The notes under the pieces were generated by a model that was not told the origin of the DNA, made no database searches, and saw only the letters and a program-made list of their open reading frames with translations. Positions 1-9,480 of a stretch of DNA of 64,000 bases are shown in pieces. Both the position numbers and the translations under genes were made by a program. Every line of letters starts with the position of its first letter. Positions within the stretch are counted from its first letter, which is position 1. This stretch comes from Hamadaea sp013361475 (GTDB lineage Bacteria; Actinomycetota; Actinomycetes; Mycobacteriales; Micromonosporaceae), in contig NZ_JBFAHM010000011.1 of NCBI RefSeq assembly GCF_040654195.1, forward strand, positions 124,001-188,000, given 5' to 3'.

Positions 1-1562
1 TTCGGCAGGTTCTGCACGCTGGTGTCGGTCAGCTGCTGGTTGACCTGGTTGGCGTCGTCGGAGAGCTTGATGTTCCACGCCGGGTAGTACTTGGGGTTCT
101 CCGGCGCCTTGTTCATGAAGTCAAGCCAGGTCTTCTTGTTGCCGTACTTCGCCATGAAGTTCTTGTCGTAGTCGCTCAGCGTCGCGTAGAACTCGGCGGG
201 CTGGTCGTCAGGGCTGTAGGCGTTGCCGTCGGAGAACTTGCCCTGGTGCTTGGGCAGCATGTCGAGCAGCGCGTCGAGACGGTTGTGGGAACGCCAGGTG
301 ATGTCCTTGTAGTTCTTGCGCTGCTCATCCGTGCGGGAGAAGACGCCGTCGGCGCCGACCTGGTAGTCCTCGCCAGCGATGCCCCAGGAGAGCGTCTTCT
401 GCCACTCCTCGCTGAGCATGGTGTCGAGGAACTTCAGTGCCTTCTTCGGCTGCTTGCTGGAGGCCGAGACGCCGAAACCCTGGTTGATGTTCATGACGGC
501 GCGGTCGGCGTACCAGGGCGTCACCCCGTCGTAGACGGGCATGACGGGCACGTAGGTGTTCTCGTCCTTGCCGGCGCTCTGCAGCGACTGGGTGGCGGTC
601 CCGAAGTCCCAGCCCTGGTCGTGCATGCCGAGGACGGTGCCGCTGGCCAGCTTCGCGGTGTACTGGTCGTAGGTCAGGGTGAAGGACTCGGGGTCGACGA
701 GACCCGCGTTGTACTGCTGGTTGAGGACCTTGTAGAAGTTCTTCGCGACGTCCTTGTCGGCGTAGATCGACGCGTGGTTGTTGCTGTCGACGATGACGCC
801 ACCGTTGTTCGGCGAGCCTGCCAGCAGCGCCGGCGGGTTGGTCATGCCCCACTCGCGGCCCTTGGACGCCAGAATCTCGAAGCCGACGGTCGGGGCGCCG
901 TTGGTCTGGGGGTGCTTCGCCTTGTAGTCCGAGATGAGCTGGAAGTAGCGGTCGAGCGTCATGTTGCTGAGATCCGGGTAGCCGGCGTCCGCGAGCACAC
1001 GCTTCTGGATCCAGAACGCGGGACCGTAGTAGGTGCCGCCGGTGACGTCGCCGTAGAAGCGGTTGTAGTTCGGGAAGATGTACAGGCCCTTGTCCACCTC
1101 ATCGCCCGCGTAGCTCATCTTCTTGATGTCGTCCTTGACGTGCGCAGCGAGGTTGGGGTAGTGCCCCGTCTTCAGCATGTCGTCCAGGCGCTGGAGAGCG
1201 CCGCCCTCCAGGAAACGCTGCTTCAGGTCGCCGGTGCCGATGAGGTCGGGGTACTGACCGCCCGCGAGCATGACACCGATCTTCTGGTCCTCGTTGTCCG
1301 GCGTGACGATCTCGTACGTGAGGGTGACACCGAGCTTGTCCTTGAGCAGCTTGGTGATCTTGTTGTCGGCTGCCGGGGCCTGCTGGGCCGACGTGATCCA
1401 GACCGAGATCGTCGTCGGGTTGCTGGGGCTCAGCGTTTCCGAGTCGTCCGCGCTTTTGTCCGGCGAGCAGGCAGGCAGGGCGATCAGTGCCATGGCCAAG
1501 GCGGCCACGGTGAGCTGCCGCCCGGCCCGGCGCAGGCCGCCGAGTCTAAGGTTGCGCTTCAT
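1..1562 (-). CDS. Sugar ABC transporter solute-binding lipoprotein (partial, C-terminus off window)
   Basis: Extracellular family 1 solute-binding protein of the LplA/YtcQ type, expected to capture oligosaccharides outside the membrane for an ABC importer. Starting at the ATG at 1562, residues 1-32 form a lipoprotein signal: a basic start, a hydrophobic stretch and a lipobox LPAC with Cys32. After it come a Ser/Asp-rich linker and a fold opening with TISVWITSAQQAP. The frame stays open to base 1, giving about 520 residues, so only the end is missing. No permease is visible; partners should lie further left. It is divergent from the LacI gene and has a LacI-type palindrome about 120 bp upstream, so control by that regulator and an arabino/xylo-oligosaccharide ligand are inferred. 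The exact ligand cannot be read from the sequence. Confidence 0.88.
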   Translation of the reverse strand, partial: MKRNLRLGGLRRAGRQLTVAALAMALIALPACSPDKSADDSETLSPSNPTTISVWITSAQQAPAADNKITKLLKDKLGVTLTYEIVTPDNEDQKIGVMLAGGQYPDLIGTGDLKQRFLEGGALQRLDDMLKTGHYPNLAAHVKDDIKKMSYAGDEVDKGLYIFPNYNRFYGDVTGGTYYGPAFWIQKRVLADAGYPDLSNMTLDRYFQLISDYKAKHPQTNGAPTVGFEILASKGREWGMTNPPALLAGSPNNGGVIVDSNNHASIYADKDVAKNFYKVLNQQYNAGLVDPESFTLTYDQYTAKLASGTVLGMHDQGWDFGTATQSLQSAGKDENTYVPVMPVYDGVTPWYADRAVMNINQGFGVSASSKQPKKALKFLDTMLSEEWQKTLSWGIAGEDYQVGADGVFSRTDEQRKNYKDITWRSHNRLDALLDMLPKHQGKFSDGNAYSPDDQPAEFYATLSDYDKNFMAKYGNKKTWLDFMNKAPENPKYYPAWNIKLSDDANQVNQQLTDTSVQNLP

Positions 1563-1681
1563 GTCTCTCCTTTCGAGAACTGTCCGGACGTCTCTGCTGT
1601 GGAGAAAACTGTCCGGGCGATGTTGACCGGAAGCTGTGCGGTGCGGACGCGAATTGGGCCTCACGTCTTAATCCCGGCGTG

Positions 1682-1697
1682 ATTTTAGCGATAAAGT
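1682..1697. promoter_or_regulatory. Candidate LacI-family operator upstream of the lipoprotein gene
   Basis: The 16-mer ATTTTAGCGATAAAGT has the central CG and A/T-rich arms usual for LacI-family operators. It matches the 16-mer upstream of the LacI gene (2781-2796) at 13 positions and is strikingly AT-rich for this genome. It lies about 120 bp upstream of the lipoprotein start. Confidence 0.55.
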
Positions 1698-1851
1698 AGA
1701 GAGGCGATCGGGTTCCGTCAAGCCCCGCGCACGAACCGAGACTCCGCCGTGACGTCCCGGTCCACACGCAAGGAGCCGCATGTGCCACACCCTCCAGAAC
1801 GACGCCATGTCGGCGTACAGGTTGGCGTGGACAGGTAGGTACGGCTGAACG

Positions 1852-2039
1852 GGCTCCGCCGCTGATCTTGTGATGTCACGTGCGCAGCCGGATGCGTTTG
1901 CGGAGTAGGTCGAAGTTTGCGCGGCCGTAGCCGACTCTCCAACGCTCGCAGATGTGGGAGCAGATCATCCACATGCGACGGTTGCACACGGAAGATCTTG
2001 GAGCGGTGATCCGCCCATCACAAGATCAGCGACAGAGCC
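1852..2039. mobile_element. 188-bp MITE-like element derived from an ISL3-type insertion sequence
   Basis: The ends GGCTC...GAGCC belong to imperfect inverted repeats of about 24 bp that share the perfect 15-mer GCTGATCTTGTGATG (1861-1875, inverted at 2016-2030). The element is flanked by exact 8-bp direct repeats GCTGAACG (1844-1851 and 2040-2047), the duplication length of ISL3 elements. Inside, on the minus strand, a short frame ending at about 1878 reads YGRANFDLLRKRI followed by a stop, which resembles an ISL3 transposase C-terminus. It therefore looks like an internally deleted, non-autonomous copy. The structure is read directly; assignment to ISL3 is from memory of the family. Confidence 0.75.
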
Positions 2040-2780
2040 GCTGAACGTACACAGCTCGCCGTACGCGATCGATCCCGCAGCGTGACTGCCCGTTCACTTT
2101 GGCCACTTCGGCGGTGGCGGTGGTAGGCCGAGGTCACGGCGAAAGGGACGGGCTCGATCGAGGGATACGCCGTCGTCGGCCTTCCAGAGCGGGCACATAG
2201 CCAGCAGGTGACGGTAGGGCCCCGGACCGTACCCCTGGTGGGGCCAGGTCCAGGGACCTGACAGCTGCCCGGCGCGGCGTGCGCGAAGCGGCCGGCCAGC
2301 CGCGCTGGTTCGAGCCGCCACCCGACCCTTCCGACGGACGACGAGCTACCCAACGCCGACAGGCGGCATGCCCAACCAGCGTCACGACAGTCGACTCTGG
2401 ATCAGGCAGAAGCTCGGTACGTTCAGCCGTACCCGGCTGGGTACCGTCGCTCGTACGCCGACATCGTTCACAATCCTGCCGGCATTGCCTGCCGGATGGA
2501 CATCGGGAAAGGCACGCGAACCGCCCGCCCGGGGCGGTGGCGCCGTCGATCTCGAATGGTGGGACAGGGTACTGTCGAGCGTGGTGCTGAACGCCCTGGC
2601 GACGCGTGAGGTGCATTGACGTGCCCGGAGAGGGGCAGGTGCGCATCAGGCGCAGCGTGTTGCTGCAGGCCGGCGGGACGGTAACCCTGGTAGCGCCGTA
2701 GGCGTGGGATGCTGCCGGGCAACCACGGGGCCGCCATAAGCTCGCCCCGTCAGGCTTGGTGGAATCATTTGCCAAGCCGT

Positions 2781-2796
2781 ATTTTATCGATAATAT
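2781..2796. promoter_or_regulatory. Candidate autoregulatory LacI-family operator
   Basis: ATTTTATCGATAATAT is palindromic at 14 of 16 positions, centred on CG. It lies 86 bp before the LacI start and closely resembles the site at 1682-1697. Autoregulation of the regulator plus control of the divergent lipoprotein gene is the likely meaning. Confidence 0.6.
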
Positions 2797-2881
2797 GACG
2801 GCACCCCGCGGTATGGGAGGGCCGCGAGCCTCTCGTCAGAGGTTGCTGGGCTGGCAGAACGTCGCGGACAGGAGGATACAC

Positions 2882-3892
2882 ATGGCGAGGGTGACGATGG
2901 CGGACGTCGCCCGTGAGGCGGGCGTGTCGGCCATGACCGTGTCGAACGTACTCAACGAGCGCCTCCCGGTCGGCGAGCCGACGCGTGCCCGTGTCATGGC
3001 CGCCGTCGCGACTCTGGGGTACGAGATCAACCTGACCGCACGACACCTGCGCGCGGGACGGACCGACACCGTCGCCTTCATCGTGCCCAGCTTCCACGAC
3101 TACTTCGGTGAGATCGCCGACAAGATCGCGCCGCTGATCGAGGCCGACGGGAGGCACCTCGTCCTTGAGCGGACGAGCGCCAGCCCGGAGCATGAGATGG
3201 CGGCGGTGAGCGTCGCGCGACTCCAGTTCTACGACGGCGTCCTGCTGTCCGTTGCCGGCCTCGACCGCGAACAACTGGACCGCGTGCGCACGCCCAAGCC
3301 GATCGTCCTGCTCGGCGAGCGTGACGTGCCCGACCGCTTCAACCACGTGCGGCTGGCGAACGAAGAGGGCGCCCGCCTCGCGACGGCGCACATGATCGAG
3401 CACGGCTCGCGACGCATCCTTGCGCTGGGCTGCACGTTCGACACCGCGCACATGATGTCGTCGGACCGCCGCATGGGCTGGGAGCGCGCACTTCGCGATG
3501 CCGGCCTAGACGTCGACGCACGCTATGTGGTGCCCGTCTCCGACTACACGTCGGCGGATGCACGCGATGCCCTGCTCGACGTCATCGCGTCCGGTCTGCC
3601 CTTCGACGGCGTCTTCGCCGTCACCGACGTCATCGCGCTCGGCGCCGTGGCGGCCCTGGCAGAGAGCGGGCTTCGTGTGCCCGTCGATGTCCAGCTCGCC
3701 GGGTTCGACAACCTCGACATGGCGAGCTACGTCCCGCCCGGCCTCACCTCCGTCGACGCGAACCATGAAGGTGTCGCCGAGACCGCGGTGGGTCTGCTAC
3801 GCCGGCAGATGGCAGGCTGGACCGGCCCGGCCGAGCACGTCGTCGCACCCGTCCGTCTCGTGGTGCGTGGCTCCACCCGCGGAGGCGCGTAG
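2882..3892 (+). CDS. LacI-family transcriptional regulator
   Basis: Sugar-responsive repressor of 336 residues, the usual LacI length. The N-terminus carries the helix-turn-helix and hinge: VTMADVAREAGVSAMTVSNV at about residues 4-23, then the periplasmic-binding-protein-like effector domain. The reading frame is open upstream to 2756, but the ATG at 2882 was chosen because AGGAGG lies at 2870-2875 and because homologues begin with the MADVA helix. Upstream palindromes at 2781 and 1682 are its probable targets. The three glycosidase genes follow 283 bp downstream on the same strand, so it most likely responds to an arabinoxylan-derived sugar; the effector is inference. Confidence 0.92.
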   Translation: MARVTMADVAREAGVSAMTVSNVLNERLPVGEPTRARVMAAVATLGYEINLTARHLRAGRTDTVAFIVPSFHDYFGEIADKIAPLIEADGRHLVLERTSASPEHEMAAVSVARLQFYDGVLLSVAGLDREQLDRVRTPKPIVLLGERDVPDRFNHVRLANEEGARLATAHMIEHGSRRILALGCTFDTAHMMSSDRRMGWERALRDAGLDVDARYVVPVSDYTSADARDALLDVIASGLPFDGVFAVTDVIALGAVAALAESGLRVPVDVQLAGFDNLDMASYVPPGLTSVDANHEGVAETAVGLLRRQMAGWTGPAEHVVAPVRLVVRGSTRGGA

Positions 3893-4175
3893 GGCTGCTC
3901 ACCCGCGTGCGGAACGCCACGCGCCCCTCCAGCTCGAATCGGTCGAAGGAAACCGTCGGCGAGCGCGACACGCTTGTCCTGAGGTGCCGCGTGATCAACG
4001 CCGCGGACGGCCGCTACGGCCCCGACACTGCGACCGAGCTCGGCGACGAGCGAACGGTAACAGCGATCCCGTTCTCGACCTGGGGCAACCGTGCCCCCGG
4101 CCCGATGCGGGTCTGGCTTCCGCGAGCTCCTCGCTGGGGCCTGCAATGACGGACCACGCAGCTGATAGGAAGACA

Positions 4176-5702
4176 ATGACGACGAACACTATCGCAGTGA
4201 TCGACCTCGACCTGCCCGGCGCCACGATCAGCCGGCACGTGTACGGGCACTTCGCCGAGCACCTGGGGCGGTGCATCTACGGCGGGTTCTGGGTGGGTGA
4301 GGACTCGCCGGTCGCGAACGTGCGGGGCATCCGCTCGGACGTGGTCGAGGCGTTGCGGGCAATCTCGATCCCGAACCTGCGCTGGCCGGGCGGCTGCTTC
4401 GCCGACGACTACCACTGGCGTGACGGCGTCGGCCCGCGCGAGAGCCGCCCGCGGATGGTCAACTCGCACTGGGGCGACGTGGTGGAGGACAACGCGTTCG
4501 GCACGCACGAGTTCATGGACCTGTGCGAGCTGCTCGGTGCGGACCCGTACGTGTCGGGGAACGTGGGGTCCGGGTCGGTGGCGGAGATGTCGGAGTGGGT
4601 GGAGTACCTGACCCGGGCGGACGACTCACCGATGGCGGCGCTGCGGCGGGCGAACGGGCGCGAGCAGCCGTGGCGGGTGCCGTTCTGGGGACTGGGCAAC
4701 GAGGCGTGGGGCTGCGGCGGCAACCTGCGCGCCGAGCAGTTCGCGTCGCTGGCCCGGCAGTACGCCACCTACTGCCGCAACCACGGCGGCAACCTGCTGT
4801 ACCGGATCGCGGCGGGCGCGACCGAGGCCGACCTGCACTGGACCGAGACGCTCATGCGCTCGTTCGACGACCTGGCAGCGGACCGAGCCGGTTCGGCGGG
4901 CCCGTTCCAGGCCGTGTCGCTGCACTACTACACGATGGCCGGGCCGTGGTCGGACAAGGGCGACGCCACCGGGTTCAGCACGGACCAGTGGTACGTGACC
5001 ATGGCCCGCGCCCGGCGCATGGAAGAGCTGCTCACCCGGCACTCCACGGTCATGGACCGCTACGACCCGCACCGCAAGGTCGGCCTGGTCGTGGACGAGT
5101 GGGGCACGTGGTGGAACGTGGAGAAGGGCACCAACCCCGGGTTCCTGTACCAGCAGAACACGCTGCGCGACGCCCTGGTCGCCTCCGTGCATTTCGACGC
5201 GTTCCACCGTCACGCCGAGCGCGTGGTCATGGCGAACATCGCCCAGACCGTCAACGTGCTGCAGGCCATGATCCTCACCGACCCCGCGAGCGGGGCGCTC
5301 GTGCTCACCCCGACGTACCACGTCTTCGCCATGAACACCGGCCACCACGACGCCGCCGCCCTCGCGGTGCACCTGCGCGGCGTCGAGACTCGCGCCGTCG
5401 GCGCGACCGAGCTGCCGCTCGTCTCGGCGTCCGCGTCGGTCAAGGGCGACACCGCCCTGGTCTCGCTGTCCAACCTCGACGCCGAGACGGACCGCACCCT
5501 CGTGCTGGACCTGCGCGGCCGCGACGTCGTCGGGCACACCGCGCGGGTGCTGACCGCCAAGGCGCTCGACGCGCACAACACTCCCGAACAGCTCGACGCC
5601 GTCGCCCCTACCGACCATGCCGGCGTGCACTCCCACCACCGGGGACTCGAGGTCGAGCTGCCTGCCCACTCCTACGTCACCGTGGCGCTCGAGCTGCGCT
5701 GA
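4176..5702 (+). CDS. GH51 alpha-L-arabinofuranosidase (intracellular)
   Basis: Removes terminal alpha-L-arabinofuranosyl units from arabinoxylo- or arabino-oligosaccharides. The 508-residue protein has the GH51 layout, a (beta/alpha)8 barrel followed by a C-terminal beta domain. The acid/base Glu176 sits in GNEAWG and the nucleophile Glu308 in VVDEWGTWW; RWPGGCFADDYHW near residue 70 is also typical. No signal peptide is present, so it acts in the cytoplasm on imported oligosaccharides. The ATG at 4176 is preceded by AGGA; an in-frame ATG at 4146 is an alternative. Its stop overlaps the next gene's start by one base (TGATG), so translation is probably coupled. Confidence 0.93.
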   Translation: MTTNTIAVIDLDLPGATISRHVYGHFAEHLGRCIYGGFWVGEDSPVANVRGIRSDVVEALRAISIPNLRWPGGCFADDYHWRDGVGPRESRPRMVNSHWGDVVEDNAFGTHEFMDLCELLGADPYVSGNVGSGSVAEMSEWVEYLTRADDSPMAALRRANGREQPWRVPFWGLGNEAWGCGGNLRAEQFASLARQYATYCRNHGGNLLYRIAAGATEADLHWTETLMRSFDDLAADRAGSAGPFQAVSLHYYTMAGPWSDKGDATGFSTDQWYVTMARARRMEELLTRHSTVMDRYDPHRKVGLVVDEWGTWWNVEKGTNPGFLYQQNTLRDALVASVHFDAFHRHAERVVMANIAQTVNVLQAMILTDPASGALVLTPTYHVFAMNTGHHDAAALAVHLRGVETRAVGATELPLVSASASVKGDTALVSLSNLDAETDRTLVLDLRGRDVVGHTARVLTAKALDAHNTPEQLDAVAPTDHAGVHSHHRGLEVELPAHSYVTVALELR

Positions 5703-7390
5703 TGGACCGACCGGAGGTGAACATCCGCGACGGCGAGGCGCGCGCAGACGTCACCAGCCCCGTCATCTTCGCGGACGTGCCCGACCCGGACGTCATCTTC
5801 GACGGCCGGTACTACTACATGGTCAGCACGACCATGTACTTCGCGCCGAGCGTCCCGATCATGCGCTCGGGCGACCTGGTGCACTGGTCCATCGCCGGGT
5901 ACACCGCGGCGATCCTCGACGACACGGACGCGCTGGCGCTACGCAACGGCCAGGACGCGTACGGCCAGGGCAGCTGGGCAGCGAGCATCAGGTTCCATGA
6001 CGGGACCTACTACGTGTCGGTCGGCAGCCTCACCACGCAGCAGACGTACGTCTACTCGACTCCCAACATCGAGCGCGGGCCGTGGACCAGGTCGGAACTC
6101 GACGGGTACGCCCACGATCAGTCGCTGCTGTTCGACGGCGACGACGTCTGGCTCGTCTACGGTGGCGGGTCGATCGACCTGCGCAGGCTGCGGCGGCACG
6201 ACGACGGGACCCTTGCCTGGGACGGCCGGGCGACCCGGCTCGTCGAGGACGCCAACGTCGACCAGACCAGCGGACTGAACGCCGAGGGCGCGCACGCGTA
6301 CAAGATCGGGGATTACTACTACGTCTTCATGATCGAGTGGCCGTCGGGTGGCATCCGCCAGGAGGTGCTGTGGCGGTCGACGTCGCTGACGCCGCAGTCG
6401 GCCGGCGGCGTGTGGGAGGGCCGGGTCGTGCTCAGCCAGGCCGTGACGGTCGGGGGCCGACCCGGAACCGGCGTCGCCCAAGGAGGAGTCGTCCAGACAT
6501 CCGACGGACAGTGGTACGCCATGCTGTTCCAGGACGAGGGCCCGCTGGGTCGTGCGCCTCAGCTCGTCGGCGTGACCTGGGATGACGACGGGTGGCCGGT
6601 GTTCGCTCTCCATCCGCAAGCGCCCGCGGCGGCCGCACGGGCGGCCGGTGACGGGGCCGCCGTCGTCGCCTCGGACGACTTCGACAACCTCCTCGAGCGC
6701 GCGGGCCACTGGAACACGGCCAACGCGGACCTCCTGGCAGAGTCCGCCGAGAACGCATGGAACGGGTCGGACCTGGGGCTCCAGTGGCAGTGGAACCACA
6801 ACCCGGACAACCGGTTCTGGTCGCTCACCGAGCGGCCCGGACACCTGCGGCTCACCACGGGCAGCATCGCGTCGAGCATCCTCGATGCGCGCAACACGCT
6901 CACCCAACGCACGCTCGGACCCGCGAGCTCCGGCGCCATCTCGCTGGACGTCTCGCACATGAAGGACGGGGACGTCGCAGGCATCTCCGCCTACCAGCGC
7001 AAGTACGGATACATCGCCGTGACGATGGAGGGCGGGACCAAGCGCCTGGTGATGCGCCGGGCGGGCGGCGACGGTGTCATCGCCTTCACCAGCGCACCGG
7101 TGCCGCTGCGGGCGGACGTCGTCTACCTGCGCGCGGACGTCGACTTCCGGGCTGCCGTCGACACGGCGTCGTTCGCGTACTCGTACGACGGCAGCAACTG
7201 GACGTGGCTGGGCGACACCCTGCGGATGCAATACGACCTCGCGCACTTCACCGGGTACCGGTTCGCCCTCTTCAACTACGCCACTGCCGAGCCCGGGGGC
7301 TACGTCGACGTGGACTGGTTCCGTGTCAGCGACCCCACCGGGCTCGCAAGCCCTACTCACCGACGGAGCGAAGGAGCTGTTCATGACTGA
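5702..7390 (+). CDS. GH43 beta-xylosidase/alpha-L-arabinofuranosidase
   Basis: Five-bladed beta-propeller glycosidase of 562 residues acting on xylo- or arabino-oligosaccharides. The general base is probably Asp28 in VPDPDVIFDG and the acid Glu195 in LNAEGAHAYK, both at the expected propeller positions. From about residue 330 a beta-sandwich C-terminal domain follows, as in two-domain GH43 xylosidases. There is no signal peptide, so it is cytoplasmic. The start overlaps the GH51 stop by one base and the end overlaps the GH39 start by eight, forming one translationally linked operon. Which of the two activities dominates cannot be told from sequence. Confidence 0.9.
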   Translation: MDRPEVNIRDGEARADVTSPVIFADVPDPDVIFDGRYYYMVSTTMYFAPSVPIMRSGDLVHWSIAGYTAAILDDTDALALRNGQDAYGQGSWAASIRFHDGTYYVSVGSLTTQQTYVYSTPNIERGPWTRSELDGYAHDQSLLFDGDDVWLVYGGGSIDLRRLRRHDDGTLAWDGRATRLVEDANVDQTSGLNAEGAHAYKIGDYYYVFMIEWPSGGIRQEVLWRSTSLTPQSAGGVWEGRVVLSQAVTVGGRPGTGVAQGGVVQTSDGQWYAMLFQDEGPLGRAPQLVGVTWDDDGWPVFALHPQAPAAAARAAGDGAAVVASDDFDNLLERAGHWNTANADLLAESAENAWNGSDLGLQWQWNHNPDNRFWSLTERPGHLRLTTGSIASSILDARNTLTQRTLGPASSGAISLDVSHMKDGDVAGISAYQRKYGYIAVTMEGGTKRLVMRRAGGDGVIAFTSAPVPLRADVVYLRADVDFRAAVDTASFAYSYDGSNWTWLGDTLRMQYDLAHFTGYRFALFNYATAEPGGYVDVDWFRVSDPTGLASPTHRRSEGAVHD

Positions 7391-9056
7391 GCAGGCCACG
7401 TCAGCCCTGCTGATCGACGGACAGGAACCCGCCGAGGTGCCGCTGCATCATGTGTGGAACGAGTGCGTCGGTGCTGGCCGGGCGAATGAGGCGTTGCGGG
7501 CGGACTGGCAGGCGCACTTCCGCGAGGCCGTCCAGGTGCTGGGCGCGCGTTACGTGCGCTTCCACGGCCTGTTCCACGACGACATGTTCGTCTACCGGAC
7601 GGACAACGGCGGCGGCTTCGGCCCGAACCAGCCGCTGCCCGAGCCGATCTACACGTTCGCATATGTCGACAAGGTGTTCGACGCGATCCTCGACGCGGGC
7701 GCCCGCCCGTTCGTGGAGCTCGGGTTCATGCCGCGCGAGCTCGCCACCCAGACCGAGACCCTGTTCTGGTGGAAGGCGCACTGCAGCCCGCCCAAGGAGA
7801 TGGGCCAATGGGTCGCGCTCGTCGACGCCACCGTGCGGCACTGGATCGAGCGGTACGGCATCGACGAGGTGCGGCAGTGGCCGTTCGAGGTGTGGAACGA
7901 GCCGAACCTCGTGCCCAACTTCTGGACCGGGACGCGCACCGAGTACTTCGAGCTATACGAGGCCACGGCGCGCACGATCAAAGCCATCGACCCCCGGCTG
8001 CGGGTCGGCGGCCCGTCGACGAGCGTATTCGTCCCCGACGCCCGTTACTCCGGAGAGATCCACGACCCGTCGCTCGAGGTCGAGACCGCGGTGGCCACCG
8101 ACCCCGACGAGCTCGACTGGCAGCCGGTGTGGATCCACGAGCTGATCGAGTACTGCGCGCAGCGCGGGCTGCCGATCGACTTCCTCTCCACCCACCTGTA
8201 TCCGACCGACTACGCGGCGGACTCCCTGGGCAACCTCAAAGCGATCACGCGCCAGAAGGACGCCACGTACGTCGACCTGCAGGTCCTGCGCACGATCATC
8301 GAGAACAGCCCGTACCCGGATGCCGAGCTGCACATCACCGAGTGGTCGACCTCGCCGTCGAGCCGCGACGCGATCCACGACACGCTCTTCGCCGCCGCGT
8401 ACATCGTCCGTGCGTTCCTCAAGGGCGCGCCGCTGGCCGACTCGATCTCCTACTGGACCTTCACCGACGTGTTCGAGGAGGGCGGCGGCGGCATCGGCCC
8501 CTTCCACGGAGGCTTCGGGTTCGTTAACGAGAACGGCCTGCACAAGCCGACGTTCCACGCGATGGCCATGCTCCACCGCCTCGGTGACCGCCTCCTGGCC
8601 GAGCTGCCCGACGGCGCCATCACCCGCTCGTCCGCTACGGGTGACGTGTCTGCCATCTTCTACAACTACCCCGCCGATATGGGCACGACGGGGCTCGCGT
8701 CCCGCAACGGCTACGCCGAGACGCGAGCTCTCGCCGAGATGGGCCCCGAGCGCCGCGTCCGGCACCGGGTCGAGGGACTGCGCCCGGGCACCGAGCTCAC
8801 CGTGGAGATCCTCGACTGGGAGCACGGGAACGTCGCCGAGGCCTGGTACCAGATGGGCGCCCCGCTCAACATTACGCGGGAACAGGCCGCTGAGCTGCGC
8901 CACGTCGCCGACGGCCTCCACCGCAGCACGCTGACCGTCGGCGACGACGGCGTCCTCGACATCGACCTCACCCTGCCCGCCTGGGCGGTCGCCTCGGTCG
9001 CGCCGACGCTCCCCGGCGGCCAGCGTCCGGCGCTTGCGAAACCTGAATGGGTGTGA
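7383..9056 (+). CDS. GH39 beta-xylosidase
   Basis: Retaining glycosidase of 557 residues that releases xylose from xylo-oligosaccharide ends. The acid/base Glu173 lies in VWNEPNL and the nucleophile Glu320 in HITEWSTS, with the HLYPTDY segment between, as in GH39. No secretion signal is seen. The ATG at 7383 has AAGGAG six bases upstream, inside the end of the GH43 gene, which it overlaps by 8 bp. Together with GH51 and GH43 it completes a set able to debranch and hydrolyse arabinoxylo-oligosaccharides inside the cell. Confidence 0.92.
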   Translation: MTEQATSALLIDGQEPAEVPLHHVWNECVGAGRANEALRADWQAHFREAVQVLGARYVRFHGLFHDDMFVYRTDNGGGFGPNQPLPEPIYTFAYVDKVFDAILDAGARPFVELGFMPRELATQTETLFWWKAHCSPPKEMGQWVALVDATVRHWIERYGIDEVRQWPFEVWNEPNLVPNFWTGTRTEYFELYEATARTIKAIDPRLRVGGPSTSVFVPDARYSGEIHDPSLEVETAVATDPDELDWQPVWIHELIEYCAQRGLPIDFLSTHLYPTDYAADSLGNLKAITRQKDATYVDLQVLRTIIENSPYPDAELHITEWSTSPSSRDAIHDTLFAAAYIVRAFLKGAPLADSISYWTFTDVFEEGGGGIGPFHGGFGFVNENGLHKPTFHAMAMLHRLGDRLLAELPDGAITRSSATGDVSAIFYNYPADMGTTGLASRNGYAETRALAEMGPERRVRHRVEGLRPGTELTVEILDWEHGNVAEAWYQMGAPLNITREQAAELRHVADGLHRSTLTVGDDGVLDIDLTLPAWAVASVAPTLPGGQRPALAKPEWV

Positions 9057-9448
9057 CGACGGCTGGAATAGTCGCCGCGACTGGCGATGAAGCGCTGCGG
9101 CATGAGCAGACGGGTTCGGCGCGGTCGCGGCGAATGCTGTGTCTCGGCATGCCAGCAGCCTTTGTCGGCGACGTGGTGTTTAGGTAGGGGAGTAGCCACC
9201 GTGTATCTGGCGCCGCAGAGTCTACTTTCGGCTATCGTCTGAAAGCGTTGCAGCTCAACCGATGTACTGCCCTACATGAGCACTCGTGCGTGGCGCGGGT
9301 GCCATCGATGGGGTTCATGTCCCCCTCGGACACCCGATCTAGCTCGTTGTTGCAGGGCGATTGGTAGACGAGCGGGTGCGCGCTCTCGGCGGCTACGCCA
9401 TGGATCTTGGTGCTGTGTGAAGGTCGGGCGACCTCCACACAGCTACTG
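9057..9448. other. Non-coding spacer between GH39 and the IS630 element
   Basis: 392 bp with no credible gene. The only clear structure is the hairpin at 9412-9443 directly before the IS end. Confidence 0.6.
9412..9443. terminator. Strong hairpin abutting the IS630 left end
   Basis: GCTGTGTG pairs with CACACAGC and AGGTCG with CGACCT, around a two-base loop and one mismatch. It has no T-tract, which is common for actinobacterial terminators. It could end the GH operon, though it is 356 bp past the last stop. It could instead be part of the insertion target, since it ends six bases before the IS. Confidence 0.45.
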
Positions 9449-9480
9449 CTAAGCGCCTGGCCAGAAGTCTTGCCCGTAAC
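9449..9480 (+). repeat. IS630 left terminal inverted repeat
   Basis: Begins CTAAGCGCCTGGCCAGAAG and ends in CCGTAAC. It overlaps the transposase 3' end. Its inverted partners are 10583-10613 (imperfect) and 11134-11175 (41 of 42 bases when extended to 9490). Confidence 0.8.

Larger units (their letters stand above)
1563..2881. other. Long intergenic region without a credible gene
   Basis: About 1.3 kb between divergent genes. It contains two LacI-type palindromes (1682 and 2781) and a short transposon-derived element (1852-2039). The remaining open frames here overlap one another on both strands, lack good ribosome sites and resemble no family I know, so I call none. Confidence 0.6.

Noticed and set aside
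246..1682. 478-residue plus-strand frame
   Set aside because: Antisense shadow of the lipoprotein gene, which has a clear lipobox and binding-protein sequence.
2134..2775. 213-residue minus-strand frame in the first intergenic region
   Set aside because: No ribosome site, overlaps other frames on both strands and resembles no family.
4523..5701. Start of the GH43 frame inside GH51
   Set aside because: Upstream Arg/Ala/Gly-rich translation is a shadow; the real GH43 start is the ATG at 5702 that overlaps the GH51 stop.
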